A stretch of DNA of 64,000 bases. Origin: Sneathiella chinensis. GTDB taxonomy: Bacteria > Pseudomonadota > Alphaproteobacteria > Sneathiellales > Sneathiellaceae. The translations under genes and the position numbers were made by a program. Shown piece after piece: positions 36,499 through 45,829 of this stretch (positions within the stretch are counted from its first letter, which is position 1; each line of letters begins with the position of its first letter). The stretch is taken from positions 62,001 through 126,000 of the forward strand of contig NZ_VNWN01000002.1 of the NCBI RefSeq assembly GCF_012720115.1, given 5' to 3'. The notes beneath the pieces are model-generated. The model was given only the letters and a program-made list of their open reading frames with translations. It was not told the DNA's origin and made no database searches.

Positions 36499-39484
36499 CG
36501 CCGTCTCCACTGGACCATTCCCGGATCCGTGCCAGATGTTCATAATCATTGAACCGGTCCACAAAATCGGGCCGGGGGCGGGTCAGATAGGGGGTTGCCT
36601 CCCGATCGAACTGGGCAATCAACCGGTTCAATCCGTCCAGCGCCTCCACCGACAGCTCTTCCGCCGACTTCTTTTTGCTGGCCTGCCGGAATTCCCCGGC
36701 CGGGCTGCCGCCGCTCAGACGGATATAGGCAAGTTCCGTAACCTCACCGGGCGGGACATCCGAAAAGGCCCCGGCCTTGATCATGGCCGCCTCAAGGGCC
36801 AACTGCGGGGCGATGCCCGTATCCACTTCCTTCACGGATGGGGGATAGCCGGTCTTGTAATCCAGAATGGATAATTCACCCAGTGGGCTGCGATCGATCC
36901 TGTCCGCCGTTCCGGACAGAACAAAATCCGCATAGGGCGCGGCAAGACGCATGGTGCCCTTCTGTTCCAGCACCGCAGGCTTGAACCGGCTTCTGCGCTC
37001 CTGCTCGAATGCCACAAACCAGTCGGCGATCCGCTCAAACCGGGGCCACCAGAACCCCCATACCGCCGGAAAGGCCAGAAGGTCGGCAAAGGCCTCCCGG
37101 CCGAACTCCAGCAGGCGATCCACCGCATCTGCGGGCAGGGTATCGGGATAGGCGCGGATGAAATCCTCCAGCGCCTTGTGGATGATGGTTCCCTTGTCCG
37201 CTGCGCCCGGATTTTCCCCAATGGCATCCAGCGGGTTCAGTTCCAGAATGCTGCTGGCGAAAATGGAATAGGGGTCCTTCATCCATTTCTCGATGCGGGT
37301 TACCGACAGCCGCCGGGGCCGGGCCGAGACCGGCGGGGTTGGCCGGGGCGCGGCCACGGGCTGATAAGCTGCCGGTTGATCCAGCCGGGCCTGCCACTGC
37401 ACATAGGGCGCCCCTACCGGTGTCTCCAGACCGGTCCCGAACTTCTTCAATAATGTTTCGATCCGCAGCAGCCAGCGGCTTGGCACCATCGGCGTCCCGT
37501 CCACCTTTTCCGAGCGGGTCAGGACCACCTGTTTCGCACAAAAGGCCTGCTGAAAGTCATGGGCAGACAAACCGATTTTCTTTTCCGGGACCGGCAGGTG
37601 GAAATCCTTGCGCATGGGCCGGCTCATCCACGGGTCACTGGCGGCCTCTGGTGGCCAGATGCCATCGTTGAGGCCCCCCATAATCACCAGATCGGCGCGC
37701 TGCAGGCGGCCCTCAATCGGTCCCCAAATCTGCAGCCGGGGATGCATCCCGTACCGGGCACGGACCATCTGTCCGCTCATCAGATTGTCCAGAAGTTCGG
37801 GCCAGCTTTTTGGATTGATCCCTTCCATCACATCCGCCGCCTGCAACAGGTCGGACACAAAACTGGCCGCCGCCTCGCCGAAATGCCCCTGCCACAGGTG
37901 GGGTTGTTCCTCACCGTGGCGCTGCGACAGGCGTTCCGCAAACCGGATATGGGCAATCAGGAAGGTCCTGAAATCCACATCCGGCTGGCGGGACAGGGTT
38001 TCAAATTCACGGGCCAGTTCAGACATCTGGTCGAACCATTCCATCAGCCCTTCGGGCAATGTCTTTCTGGTGGCGCGGTTGTCCAGAACCGCCCGAATGC
38101 CATCCAGCCCCGGTGCCGGGCGCGGCCCGCGCAAGGCCCGGATTTCCAGCAGGCGGACAAACCGCCGGACCGCGCTGCGCTCCAGCCCCATGGTGGCGTA
38201 GGGATGCTTCAACATGGCCAACAGTTGCACCGGATCGGCCTCGCTGGCCATCATCTTGGCGGTCAGCCGCAGGAAAACCCCCGGCGGCGACTGGTCCAGA
38301 CTGCTGCCCGCACTGTCGTCCACCTCGATATCCCAGCGTTTCAGTTCCGCACTGACCCGGCGCGACAAATCCCGGTCCGGGGTGATCAGAACGGCTGTCT
38401 TGCGGGGGCTTTCCAGTGTTTCCCGCATCAGAAGGGCAATCACCAGCGCCTCGGCCTGCGGACCGGGGCAGGTCATCAGTTCCACACCGTCAAACGCCTC
38501 TGCCTCCAGCGGGCCGGCCTGCTGCCACTGGTCCGTGGTTTCGGCGGGACGCATGGCGTTTGACAGGAAAGCCGGACGCGACGGCGGACAGCTTCGTGCC
38601 GTCTCGCGGATGATATCCCCAACCTCGTCCCGGCTGATCCCCATGCGGTCCAGCAGGCGCGACAGGCCATATTGCGGATGGCCCGGCTCCCGCTTCACAT
38701 GCTCCCAACTGTCATCGTCCAGATACCGGTCCAGCCCCGGCAGGATGACGCAGCCCTGCGGCAACCGCGACACAAGGGACAGCAACTCCGCCGTTGACGG
38801 GATGGACCCGGTCGATCCCACCGCATAAACCGGATGGGTGGGCGGCTCCTTCTGCCACGCCTCCACCTGTGCGCGGATCAGAAGGTCCCGCCGTTTGGCC
38901 GGATCAAGACTGCCTTCCGCCTCCATCAGGGTCGGCCAGACATCACTGATCACCGTCAGGAATTCCAGCGTTTTCTGCCAATGAGCGGCATATTCATCGG
39001 GGACCAGATCTTTCAGGTCGGCAAAATCAAGGCTTTCCGTGTGAACCTGATCCAACAGGCGGGCCAGTTCACGGGCCAGACCGGCACATTGCGACAGGTC
39101 CAGACCATCCGGGTCGCGCTGCTGGATCAACCGGCTAAGCAGCAACTGCCGGCGCAAGCTGCCGATGGCCGGGGGCAGTCCCAGCATGTCCGGGCTGTCC
39201 CCGGGCAGGGCCGCATCGCCGCCCAGGATCAGGTCATCCTCGTCCACATCGCCCAGCGGCCGCATGCGGGGCAGCAGAAGCGGCTTTCCCTTGGTTTCCC
39301 TGAGAAACGCATTTTGCAATGCCCGTGCGGCGCGGCGTGTGGTGGTCAGGATGGTCACCTGCCCGAACGCGTTCAGATCGTCTCCGTACTGGTCCAGCAG
39401 ATACCGGGCCAGACAATCCACAAAGGAAATATCCGGTGGGATATTCAGAACATTGGGGCGGGGGTGCGGCGATTGACTGGTCAC
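36488..39484 (-). CDS. addB: Double-strand break repair protein AddB
   Basis: 998 aa, the AddB subunit. It has a degenerate helicase N-terminus (TILTTTRRAARALQNAFL near residue 45) and a C-terminal RecB-like nuclease domain with SGTADRIDRS and LSILDYKTGYPPS. The iron-sulfur cysteines of the Bacillus protein are not visible here, in keeping with the alphaproteobacterial type. The start is GTG, overlapping the murU stop as GTGA, so translation is coupled. It acts with AddA in break repair. Confidence 0.95.
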   Translation of the reverse strand: MTSQSPHPRPNVLNIPPDISFVDCLARYLLDQYGDDLNAFGQVTILTTTRRAARALQNAFLRETKGKPLLLPRMRPLGDVDEDDLILGGDAALPGDSPDMLGLPPAIGSLRRQLLLSRLIQQRDPDGLDLSQCAGLARELARLLDQVHTESLDFADLKDLVPDEYAAHWQKTLEFLTVISDVWPTLMEAEGSLDPAKRRDLLIRAQVEAWQKEPPTHPVYAVGSTGSIPSTAELLSLVSRLPQGCVILPGLDRYLDDDSWEHVKREPGHPQYGLSRLLDRMGISRDEVGDIIRETARSCPPSRPAFLSNAMRPAETTDQWQQAGPLEAEAFDGVELMTCPGPQAEALVIALLMRETLESPRKTAVLITPDRDLSRRVSAELKRWDIEVDDSAGSSLDQSPPGVFLRLTAKMMASEADPVQLLAMLKHPYATMGLERSAVRRFVRLLEIRALRGPRPAPGLDGIRAVLDNRATRKTLPEGLMEWFDQMSELAREFETLSRQPDVDFRTFLIAHIRFAERLSQRHGEEQPHLWQGHFGEAAASFVSDLLQAADVMEGINPKSWPELLDNLMSGQMVRARYGMHPRLQIWGPIEGRLQRADLVIMGGLNDGIWPPEAASDPWMSRPMRKDFHLPVPEKKIGLSAHDFQQAFCAKQVVLTRSEKVDGTPMVPSRWLLRIETLLKKFGTGLETPVGAPYVQWQARLDQPAAYQPVAAPRPTPPVSARPRRLSVTRIEKWMKDPYSIFASSILELNPLDAIGENPGAADKGTIIHKALEDFIRAYPDTLPADAVDRLLEFGREAFADLLAFPAVWGFWWPRFERIADWFVAFEQERRSRFKPAVLEQKGTMRLAAPYADFVLSGTADRIDRSPLGELSILDYKTGYPPSVKEVDTGIAPQLALEAAMIKAGAFSDVPPGEVTELAYIRLSGGSPAGEFRQASKKKSAEELSVEALDGLNRLIAQFDREATPYLTRPRPDFVDRFNDYEHLARIREWSSGDGDDG

Positions 39485-40206
39485 GATCCTGCAATAATCC
39501 GGTTGGCCTGTTCGACGGCATCAGGGGTGCCCACATGCAACCACTGCCCGGAATGTGTCAGGCCATACAGCCGTCCGTTTTCCGCCGCCTTGTCATAAAT
39601 TCGGTTGAGAGAGAACGCTTCCTCGGTGATGCCTTCAAACAGGTCCGGCGTCAAAATCTGGACCCCGGCAAACATGAACGGTGTCACGGTCCGCTCTTCC
39701 CGCCGTGTCAACCGGCCAAGGCCGTCCATCTCAAAATCCCCAAGCCCTGTATAATCGCCAAGGGTCACCGTTGCCTGCATCAGCAGCAGGGCATCCATTT
39801 GGTCCGGGTCCCACCGGTCCATCAGTTGTTTCAGCGATCCGTTCCGGCCATCCCGAATGATCACATCCGAATTGAGAACGGCAAAGGGCCGCCCCTCGAA
39901 ACAGGGCAGGACTTTCCGAACACCGCCGCCCGTCTCCAACAGGGCGCCCCGCTCATCGGACAGGGTAACCTCAAGGTCTGTGATGGTCTGGACATGCCGC
40001 TCCACCTGCTCTGCCAGATGATGGACATTGACGACCACAGACCCAATCCCGGCCCCGCGAACCAGATCGAATGCGTAATCAATGAGCGGACGGCCCGCCA
40101 CCGGCACCATGGGTTTGGGAACCGTATCGGTCAGGGGCCGCAACCGGCTGCCAAGACCCGCCGCCAAAATCATGGCCTTGTCGATTTTCCCGCTTCCAGA
40201 ACTCAT
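39481..40206 (-). CDS. murU: MurNAc-1-phosphate uridylyltransferase (MurU-like nucleotidyltransferase)
   Basis: 241 aa nucleotidyltransferase. The N-terminal signature is AMILAAGLGSRLRPLTDTVPKPMVPVAGRPLI (read in parts: AAGLGSRLRPLT, then PKPMVPV). Later the metal site appears in VLNSDVIIRDG. Immediate coupling to an AmgK-like kinase (ATGA overlap at 40203-40206) matches the AmgK-MurU pair that makes UDP-MurNAc from recycled MurNAc. The ATG at 40206 is preferred; upstream residues in frame overlap the kinase. A generic sugar-1-P nucleotidyltransferase is the alternative. Confidence 0.85.
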   Translation of the reverse strand: MSSGSGKIDKAMILAAGLGSRLRPLTDTVPKPMVPVAGRPLIDYAFDLVRGAGIGSVVVNVHHLAEQVERHVQTITDLEVTLSDERGALLETGGGVRKVLPCFEGRPFAVLNSDVIIRDGRNGSLKQLMDRWDPDQMDALLLMQATVTLGDYTGLGDFEMDGLGRLTRREERTVTPFMFAGVQILTPDLFEGITEEAFSLNRIYDKAAENGRLYGLTHSGQWLHVGTPDAVEQANRIIAGS

Positions 40207-41159
40207 TTCAACGTCTCTCCCAGTGTGACGTCCAGCCAGTGCCGCAGCGCAACCAGATCGGGATGCGCCAGATTTCGCCACAAATAACCCTTCATGCGCG
40301 GCATAAAGGCTTCGTATTTCGGTTTACCCTGTTGCCGGATCAACCGCACGAAAATCCCCAGTATCCGCAACGCCCGATGCGCGCCAAGCAGCGCGTAGCT
40401 GCGCAGGAACGCCTCCGGCTCCGCGCCGGTCGCCTCCATGTAGCGGGCAACCATATCCTGTTCCAGCGTCTCCGGAACGTCCCGCCGGGCATCCTGAAAC
40501 AGCGATACAAGATCATAGGCCGCCGGACCGACCATGGCATCCTGATAGTCAATCAGCCCCAAGGCCCGAAGGCCGGGCCGCCCCTCAAGATGGAAAACAT
40601 TCTCGGCATGGAAATCCCGAAGCAGGATCACACCCGGCTCCTGTTCCAGCGATGACAGAAGTTCCGTCCAGATCTGCTGATAAAAATCACGGGCCTCAGT
40701 GGACAGGGTCAGTTCGGCCTGCACTGCCGCGAACCAGTCCAGAAACATCCCGTTCTGGTCCAGCACATAATCAGACGTAAAACGGGGCAAGCCCTCCGGC
40801 ACCGGCTGTTGCCCAAGATCAATCAGGAAATCGACCGCCAGCCGGTATAATTCAGGCTCGTCCGCGCCCCCGGCCAGCAGGGACGCGAAAAGGGCATCCC
40901 CGAAATCCTCCATCAACACAAAACCATCCGCTGCATCCTGTTCCATGATCCGCGGCACACTATAGCCCCGGTCCTCAAGGATTTTTGTGACAGCCAGAAA
41001 CTTTTCCACAGTTTCCGAAGACGGGTCCATCATCAGGATCGCCGATCCGTCCCGACCGATCAGACGGTCATACCGCCGGGCCGAAGCATCCCCCGCAAGC
41101 GGCGCCCGGTGGGCATCCCCCCACCCGGATTTTTCAAGAAACGGTCCTGCGTCCTTCAC
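40203..41159 (-). CDS. amgK: MurNAc/GlcNAc kinase AmgK-like phosphotransferase
   Basis: 318 aa APH-fold sugar kinase. The catalytic segment is ILLRDFHAENVF (Asp in RDFHxEN), and the metal site is LGLIDYQDAMVGPAAYDLVSLF. AmgK phosphorylates MurNAc at C1 for MurU, giving fosfomycin-tolerant cell-wall recycling in pseudomonads; the role here is inferred from similarity and coupling to murU. The start is a GTG at 41159 that overlaps the tsaE stop (GTGA), with AGGACAGG upstream. Confidence 0.87.
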   Translation of the reverse strand: MKDAGPFLEKSGWGDAHRAPLAGDASARRYDRLIGRDGSAILMMDPSSETVEKFLAVTKILEDRGYSVPRIMEQDAADGFVLMEDFGDALFASLLAGGADEPELYRLAVDFLIDLGQQPVPEGLPRFTSDYVLDQNGMFLDWFAAVQAELTLSTEARDFYQQIWTELLSSLEQEPGVILLRDFHAENVFHLEGRPGLRALGLIDYQDAMVGPAAYDLVSLFQDARRDVPETLEQDMVARYMEATGAEPEAFLRSYALLGAHRALRILGIFVRLIRQQGKPKYEAFMPRMKGYLWRNLAHPDLVALRHWLDVTLGETLK

Positions 41160-41659
41160 GTCCTGTCCTTCATCAGTGGTTGCAAACGGTCGGCCCAGTC
41201 CGGCCCGCCGGAAAAGACAATCCGGCGGCGGGTACCGTTCCCTGCCGCGTCTCCGCAAATTTCAAGGGTGATATCCAGTCTTTCCTCGGGCAGGAACGGC
41301 CCCATCCGGTCAGCCCATTCAATCAGGGACAGCCCCATATCAAAGGCATCCTCGATATCCAGTTCGAACACCTCTTCCGGGTCCTCAAGGCGATACAGGT
41401 CGTAATGATAGATCGTCAGGTCCCGATCCGCACAATCATAGGTCAGCAACAGGTTAAAGGTGGGGCTGGGAACCTCGGTGCCGGGGGTGGTCAGGGACCG
41501 GATCAGGGACCGGGCGAACGCGGTCTTTCCGGCGCCCAGCGTCCCGGACAGGGTGATGATATCGGCCGGTTGCAGCAATGCGCCAAGGCGGGCGGCGATG
41601 GCGTCGGTCTCATCAAGGCTGTTGGCGTCAAGGGAAACAATCTGATCCATGGGGGTCAT
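41156..41659 (-). CDS. tsaE: tRNA threonylcarbamoyladenosine biosynthesis ATPase TsaE
   Basis: 167 aa. Walker A is SGTLGAGKTAFARSLI (about 39-54), followed by the conserved EVPSPTFNLLLTY and IYHYDLYRLEDPEEVFEL, and the Walker B-like SLIEWADRMG. It works with TsaB and TsaD to form t6A in tRNAs; those partners are not in this window. It overlaps the kinase gene on both sides (ATGA with the histidine kinase, GTGA with amgK). Confidence 0.96.
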   Translation of the reverse strand: MTPMDQIVSLDANSLDETDAIAARLGALLQPADIITLSGTLGAGKTAFARSLIRSLTTPGTEVPSPTFNLLLTYDCADRDLTIYHYDLYRLEDPEEVFELDIEDAFDMGLSLIEWADRMGPFLPEERLDITLEICGDAAGNGTRRRIVFSGGPDWADRLQPLMKDRT

Positions 41660-43743
41660 GCAGGAAGGCTTTCAATACACAGCTCGGCCGGAAGGTGGCA
41701 GGTCACTGTTGTCCCCTTATTCTCCGCGGATTGCAAGTCCACACGGCCCCCATGCATCTCGACAAAGCTCTTGACCAGGGACAGGCCCAGTCCGGCCCCG
41801 GCATTTTCCCGTGTGGTATCCCCTTTCGAGAACCGCTCGAAAATCTCGACCTGCATGCGGTCAGGAATGCCGACGCCTGTATCGGTCACCTGAATGATGA
41901 TTTCATCCGCTGTCTTTTCCGCCTTCAGGGCAATATGGCCACCCGGCGGGGTGAATTTGATGGCATTGCTGAACAGATTGAAAATGGCCTGTTTCATCCG
42001 CCGTTCATCCAGATTGGCCCAGCCAAGGTCGCTGGACACCTCGAAATCAAGGGACAGGCGGCGCTTGCGGGCCCGGTCATGGATCATGGTCACCACATTG
42101 GCCAGCATGGAATGGATTTCCACCGGTTCCTTGTCCAGTTCCAGACTGCCCGCCTGAATATTGGCCATATCCAGAATATCGTTGATCAGGTGCAGCAGGT
42201 GGTTGGAACTGTCGAGAATTCCCTTGCCATATTCCTTCTGCTTGTCGTTCAGCGGCCCGAAGAACTGCTTCACCAGAATTTCACCAAAGCCGATAATGGT
42301 GTTGAGCGGTGTGCGCAATTCATGGCTGACGCTGGCCACAAATTCCGACTTCATGCGGTCGGCCGCTTCCAGCGCCTCGTTGCGTTCGGTCAGCACCCGC
42401 TGGATACTGAGCGCATCGGTTACATCCACATAGGTGAACAGCACATTTCCGTCCGGCAGGGGAACCCGGTTGAAATCAATCACCCGGCCGCCGGGCTGTT
42501 CAAGTCGGCCGCTATCCGGGTCGCGCCGGGTCACATTGGCAATATTGTCTTCGCGGAAACCGTCGGCCTCCTCCAGCGTGCCAAGCCGGAACATCTCATC
42601 CACAATGGCGGAAATATGCAGGTTTTCCTGCAGGAATTCAGGAGAAAAACCCCAAATATCCCTGAAATTGGAATTAAACAGCTTGAGGCGGGCATCCGCC
42701 CCGAAAACGGCCACCCCTTCATGGAGATTATCCAGCGTGGCGCGCTGTACGGCGATCTGGGTGTTGCGGGCCCGCTCCAGAACCATCTTGTCGGTCACAT
42801 CCTCAAACATGAACAAAAGCCCGCCAAACGAATGGGGGGCAATCACCGTCCGGAGCATGGTCTCATCAGGCAGTTGAACCAGTTCTTCCTGGGTCTCGAT
42901 CAGGTTGGTGAACAGGGCCTTCCGTTTCGCCTTGTAGGCCGAGAAATCGGCCTGCTCCGGAAGGCGGCGCAATTCCCGCTGCTTGTCGATCACCTGCATG
43001 ATCGTGGGCTTCTCCAACAGAAAAGCCTCGTCCATACGCCACAGGTCCGCATAGGTCTGGTTGAAAAAGATCAGGGTCTGATCCGGCCCGTAAATGGCCA
43101 CGGCGGTGGTCATGTTCTGGAGAACATTGGCATGGCCTTCCACATGGGACTTCATTTCCGCGACCATGCCTTCCTCGCGGCTGATATCCTCGGCAAAGCC
43201 CGCCAACTGGTTTTCAAATTCCAGCGGAATTTCATAGATCAGGAAATTGCGAAGGTCCCCGCCCACAACGAACCGGCGCTTTTCCGTCTGCGGCATCTGC
43301 GATACCCGCGCCTTGGCGGCCAGTTTGCGGGCCTGCTCCGGCTCGCGGCTGGAGGCAAGCTCGTCCACATCCCCCATCCCGTCAGGCGGGCCGACAATCT
43401 CTTCATATTTGCGGTTATGCCAGATGATCCGCGACTGCTGGTCCCGGCGCCAGATGGCGAAGGGCGAGGCATTGAGCAGATCGATAAAATCATCCCGTTC
43501 CGCCTTCACATCGGCCACCGTGGATTTCAGGCCCAGAACCTCCCGCCCCAACGCGTCTTTTTCCCCGGCGGCAAGGCCCGCCTCCTCTTCAAGAAGACGG
43601 ATACGGTCTGCCAGATGATCGTTCAGGGTCAACAGGGACAGGGCCTTGCGCCGCATCACATAGAGCGCCATGGCCAGCCCAATGACCACCAGAACGGTCA
43701 GCCAGATCACACTGAATTCTGCTGAAGAATAATCGGTCCCCAT
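41656..43743 (-). CDS. PAS-domain sensor histidine kinase
   Basis: 695 aa membrane-linked kinase. One N-terminal TM helix (about 13-30) is followed by a coiled coil (about 38-80) and then several PAS-like domains (about 85-440). The phosphoacceptor H-box is VASVSHELRTPLNTIIGF (about residue 455), with the N-box NLFSNAIKFTPPGG, then GVGIPDRM and GAGLGLSLVK ATPase boxes. There is no receiver domain and no cognate response regulator next to it, so it is an orphan kinase. Its position directly before tsaE is widely conserved in Alphaproteobacteria. It overlaps tsaE by 4 bp. Confidence 0.93.
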   Translation of the reverse strand: MGTDYSSAEFSVIWLTVLVVIGLAMALYVMRRKALSLLTLNDHLADRIRLLEEEAGLAAGEKDALGREVLGLKSTVADVKAERDDFIDLLNASPFAIWRRDQQSRIIWHNRKYEEIVGPPDGMGDVDELASSREPEQARKLAAKARVSQMPQTEKRRFVVGGDLRNFLIYEIPLEFENQLAGFAEDISREEGMVAEMKSHVEGHANVLQNMTTAVAIYGPDQTLIFFNQTYADLWRMDEAFLLEKPTIMQVIDKQRELRRLPEQADFSAYKAKRKALFTNLIETQEELVQLPDETMLRTVIAPHSFGGLLFMFEDVTDKMVLERARNTQIAVQRATLDNLHEGVAVFGADARLKLFNSNFRDIWGFSPEFLQENLHISAIVDEMFRLGTLEEADGFREDNIANVTRRDPDSGRLEQPGGRVIDFNRVPLPDGNVLFTYVDVTDALSIQRVLTERNEALEAADRMKSEFVASVSHELRTPLNTIIGFGEILVKQFFGPLNDKQKEYGKGILDSSNHLLHLINDILDMANIQAGSLELDKEPVEIHSMLANVVTMIHDRARKRRLSLDFEVSSDLGWANLDERRMKQAIFNLFSNAIKFTPPGGHIALKAEKTADEIIIQVTDTGVGIPDRMQVEIFERFSKGDTTRENAGAGLGLSLVKSFVEMHGGRVDLQSAENKGTTVTCHLPAELCIESLPA

Positions 43744-43936
43744 AAATTACTCGCCTGTCCTGAAACCCTATATCCAAACCGGTTTCGCCCAGAAACCCCG
43801 TGCGTTACAGACGGCCAGTGTAGCCGTTCGCGGGGGGTTGTTCCAGAAGTATCCGGGAAAGCGCAACAGGGTCAATTGATTATCCCCGAAACCCGGTTTC
43901 GGGCCAAAAGGGAAACCGCCTGCCCCCTCTAAAACA

Positions 43937-43968
43937 GAAAAGGGCCGGCAATTTCTTGCCAGCCCTTC
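43937..43968 (-). terminator. Rho-independent terminator of ahcY
   Basis: The minus strand shows GAAGGGCTGGCAA, a four-base loop, and TTGCCGGCCCTTTTC, with one G-U pair. It is followed by a T-rich tract. It lies about 45 bases after the ahcY stop codon. Confidence 0.8.
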
Positions 43969-44012
43969 TGAATTCTCTCCAGACCCGCCCCTGAAGGCCG
44001 GCCTGACCGCCC

Positions 44013-45308
44013 TTAGTAGCGGTAATGCTCAGGCTTGAACGGCCCCTGCTTCGGAACATTGATATATTCGGACTGCTTGTCGGTGAGCTGGGTCAGCTTG
44101 ACGCCCAGTTTTTCCAGATGCAGGCTGGCGACCTTCTCGTCCAGATGCTTGGGCAGGACGTAAACGTCGTTGCCATACTGCTCGGCCCGTTCCCAAAGCT
44201 CGATCTGAGCCAGAACCTGGTTGGTGAAGGAGGCGCTCATGACAAAGCTCGGGTGACCCGTGGCACAGCCGAGGTTGACCAGACGGCCTTCGGCCAGAAC
44301 GATGATCCGCTTGCCATCCGGGAACTCAACTTCGTCCACCTGCGGCTTGACGTTGTGCCATGTCAGGTTGCGAAGGGCGTTGATCTGGATTTCAGAGTCG
44401 AAATGCCCGATGTTGGAGACAATGGCCCGGTCCTTCATGGCCCGCATGTGGTCGATGGTGATCACGTCTACGTTGCCGGTGGTGGTGACGAACACATCAC
44501 CCTGCGGCGCGGCGTCTTCCATGGTGACAACCTCATAGCCTTCCATGGCGGCCTGCAGGGCACAGATCGGGTCAATTTCCGTGACCAGAACACGGGCACC
44601 CTGACCGCGCAGGGACGCAGCAGACCCCTTGCCAACGTCACCGTAACCGGCAACAACGGCAACCTTACCGGCCAGCATCACGTCGGTGGCCCGCTTGATG
44701 CCGTCCACAAGGCTTTCCCGACACCCATACAGGTTGTCGAACTTGGACTTGGTCACGCTGTCATTGACGTTGATGGCAGGCACCTTGAGGGTTCCGGCCT
44801 TGGCCATTTCATAGAGGCGGTGAACACCGGTCGTGGTTTCCTCGGACAGGCCTTTGACGTCCTTCAGGAATTCCGGATACTTGTCGTGCATGATCTGGGT
44901 CAGGTCGCCGCCATCATCCAGAATGAGGTTCGGACGCCAGCCATTCGGCCCTTCGATGGTCTGCTCGATGCACCACCAGAATTCTTCCTCGTTCATGCCT
45001 TTCCAGGCGAAAACCGGGATATCTGCGGCGGCCATGGCTGCGGCGGCCTGATCCTGTGTGGAAAAGATGTTACAGGAAGACCAGCGGACTTCCGCGCCAA
45101 GGGCTGTCAGGGTCTCGATCAGGACCGCAGTCTGGATTGTCATGTGCAGGCAACCGGCAATCCGGGCACCGGCCAAAGGCTTGGCAGCACCGAATTCTTC
45201 GCGCAGTGCCATCAGGCCCGGCATCTCGGTTTCGGCAATGGCAATTTCCTTGCGGCCCCAGTCAGCAAGGGAAATATCCGCGACTTTGAAGTCTTCAACA
45301 GTGGTCAT
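44013..45308 (-). CDS. ahcY: Adenosylhomocysteinase
   Basis: 431 aa. It hydrolyses S-adenosylhomocysteine to homocysteine and adenosine in the methyl cycle. Visible motifs are [23 protein letters not shown]-type start (seen as [15 protein letters not shown]), [17 protein letters not shown] for substrate and NAD contact, [13 protein letters not shown] for NAD binding, and the C-terminal PEHYRY with its conserved Lys/Tyr. The ATG at 45308 begins the family N-terminus; in-frame sequence to 45413 is leader. It is the last gene after the regulatory PTS genes but has its own promoter and operator (45426-45455). Confidence 0.97.
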   Translation of the reverse strand: MTTVEDFKVADISLADWGRKEIAIAETEMPGLMALREEFGAAKPLAGARIAGCLHMTIQTAVLIETLTALGAEVRWSSCNIFSTQDQAAAAMAAADIPVFAWKGMNEEEFWWCIEQTIEGPNGWRPNLILDDGGDLTQIMHDKYPEFLKDVKGLSEETTTGVHRLYEMAKAGTLKVPAINVNDSVTKSKFDNLYGCRESLVDGIKRATDVMLAGKVAVVAGYGDVGKGSAASLRGQGARVLVTEIDPICALQAAMEGYEVVTMEDAAPQGDVFVTTTGNVDVITIDHMRAMKDRAIVSNIGHFDSEIQINALRNLTWHNVKPQVDEVEFPDGKRIIVLAEGRLVNLGCATGHPSFVMSASFTNQVLAQIELWERAEQYGNDVYVLPKHLDEKVASLHLEKLGVKLTQLTDKQSEYINVPKQGPFKPEHYRY

Positions 45309-45380
45309 TGGACACTCTTTTCCGTTCGTAAGGGTTGATTCCGGTTCTCGGTCAGGACAACGGGCGGTCCCGCTGACACA

Positions 45381-45416
45381 AATTTGACGGCCTGTATAGC
45401 AAGGCCCTGTCAAATT
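45381..45416 (-). promoter_or_regulatory. Leader hairpin in the ahcY 5' untranslated region
   Basis: AATTTGAC/GTCAAATT (8 bp) plus GGCC/GGCC (4 bp) form a bulged stem with a 10-base loop, directly downstream of the probable transcription start. A second potential hairpin with GTCC/GGAC follows at about 45348-45375. The sequence does not match the SAH riboswitch consensus I know. It could be a stability element or an uncharacterised leader. Confidence 0.45.
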
Positions 45417-45425
45417 ATCAACGAC

Positions 45426-45455
45426 AATATAAAGACATCTTTATATCTTAATCAA
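45426..45455 (-). promoter_or_regulatory. ahcY promoter with perfect inverted-repeat operator in the spacer
   Basis: On the minus strand TTGATT (-35, 45450-45455) and TATATT (-10, 45426-45431) are separated by 18 bases. Between and overlapping the -10 is a perfect inverted repeat, ATATAAAGA and TCTTTATAT around a 2-base centre (45427-45446). The site suits steric repression by an ArsR-type regulator such as those known to control SAM/SAH recycling genes. The regulator is not encoded in the window. Confidence 0.65.
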
Positions 45456-45495
45456 TTGAAGAATCCAACGAGGATCGCCGACCCCTGAACCGGTC

Positions 45496-45789
45496 TCAGG
45501 CCGGATCGTCCAGATCTTCGCCAAACTTGCCCTCGACCAGCGTTTCCAGCGCGTCAACAACCTGTTCGGACTGAACCCCCGATGCGGCGATCTGGATGGA
45601 CGTTCCCAGCGACGCTGCCAGCATCATCAACCCCATGATGGACGTGCCCGACACTGCATTGTCATCCTTGGTGACAATCACCTCGGCATCATAGGCTTCG
45701 ACGCATTTCACGAATTTCGCCGCCGCCCGCGCATGCAGGCCCCGCTTGTTCCGGATTGTCAGATTTTTCTGAAGGGGATGTATTGTCAT
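45496..45789 (-). CDS. ptsH: Phosphocarrier protein HPr
   Basis: 97 aa HPr. The active-site motif RGLHARAAAKFV holds His19. The regulatory serine is in GTSIMGLMMLAA (Ser50), the site used by HPr kinase, which is also encoded in this cluster. The protein is part of a regulatory PTS, as no sugar-transporting EIIB/EIIC genes are present; enzyme I is not in the window. It follows the EIIA gene by 40 bases and precedes ahcY. Confidence 0.95.
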   Translation of the reverse strand: MTIHPLQKNLTIRNKRGLHARAAAKFVKCVEAYDAEVIVTKDDNAVSGTSIMGLMMLAASLGTSIQIAASGVQSEQVVDALETLVEGKFGEDLDDPA

Positions 45790-45829
45790 ACTGCGTGCCG
45801 TATCCTGTCTGTGCTGTCCCGATCAGGGA

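Noticed and set aside
33079-36564. addA start at 36564
   Set aside because: The extra residues lie within addB and are not family-like; the ATG at 36498 has GGAG and begins the conserved sequence.
41578-43725. 715-codon open frame on the plus strand opposite the PAS histidine kinase gene
   Set aside because: It lies entirely antisense to a kinase with intact motifs, lacks any family signature, and reflects the base composition and codon bias of the real gene.
45309-45420. SAH or SAM riboswitch in the ahcY leader
   Set aside because: Hairpins are present but the conserved core of known SAH/SAM riboswitches was not found; kept only as an unassigned leader structure.
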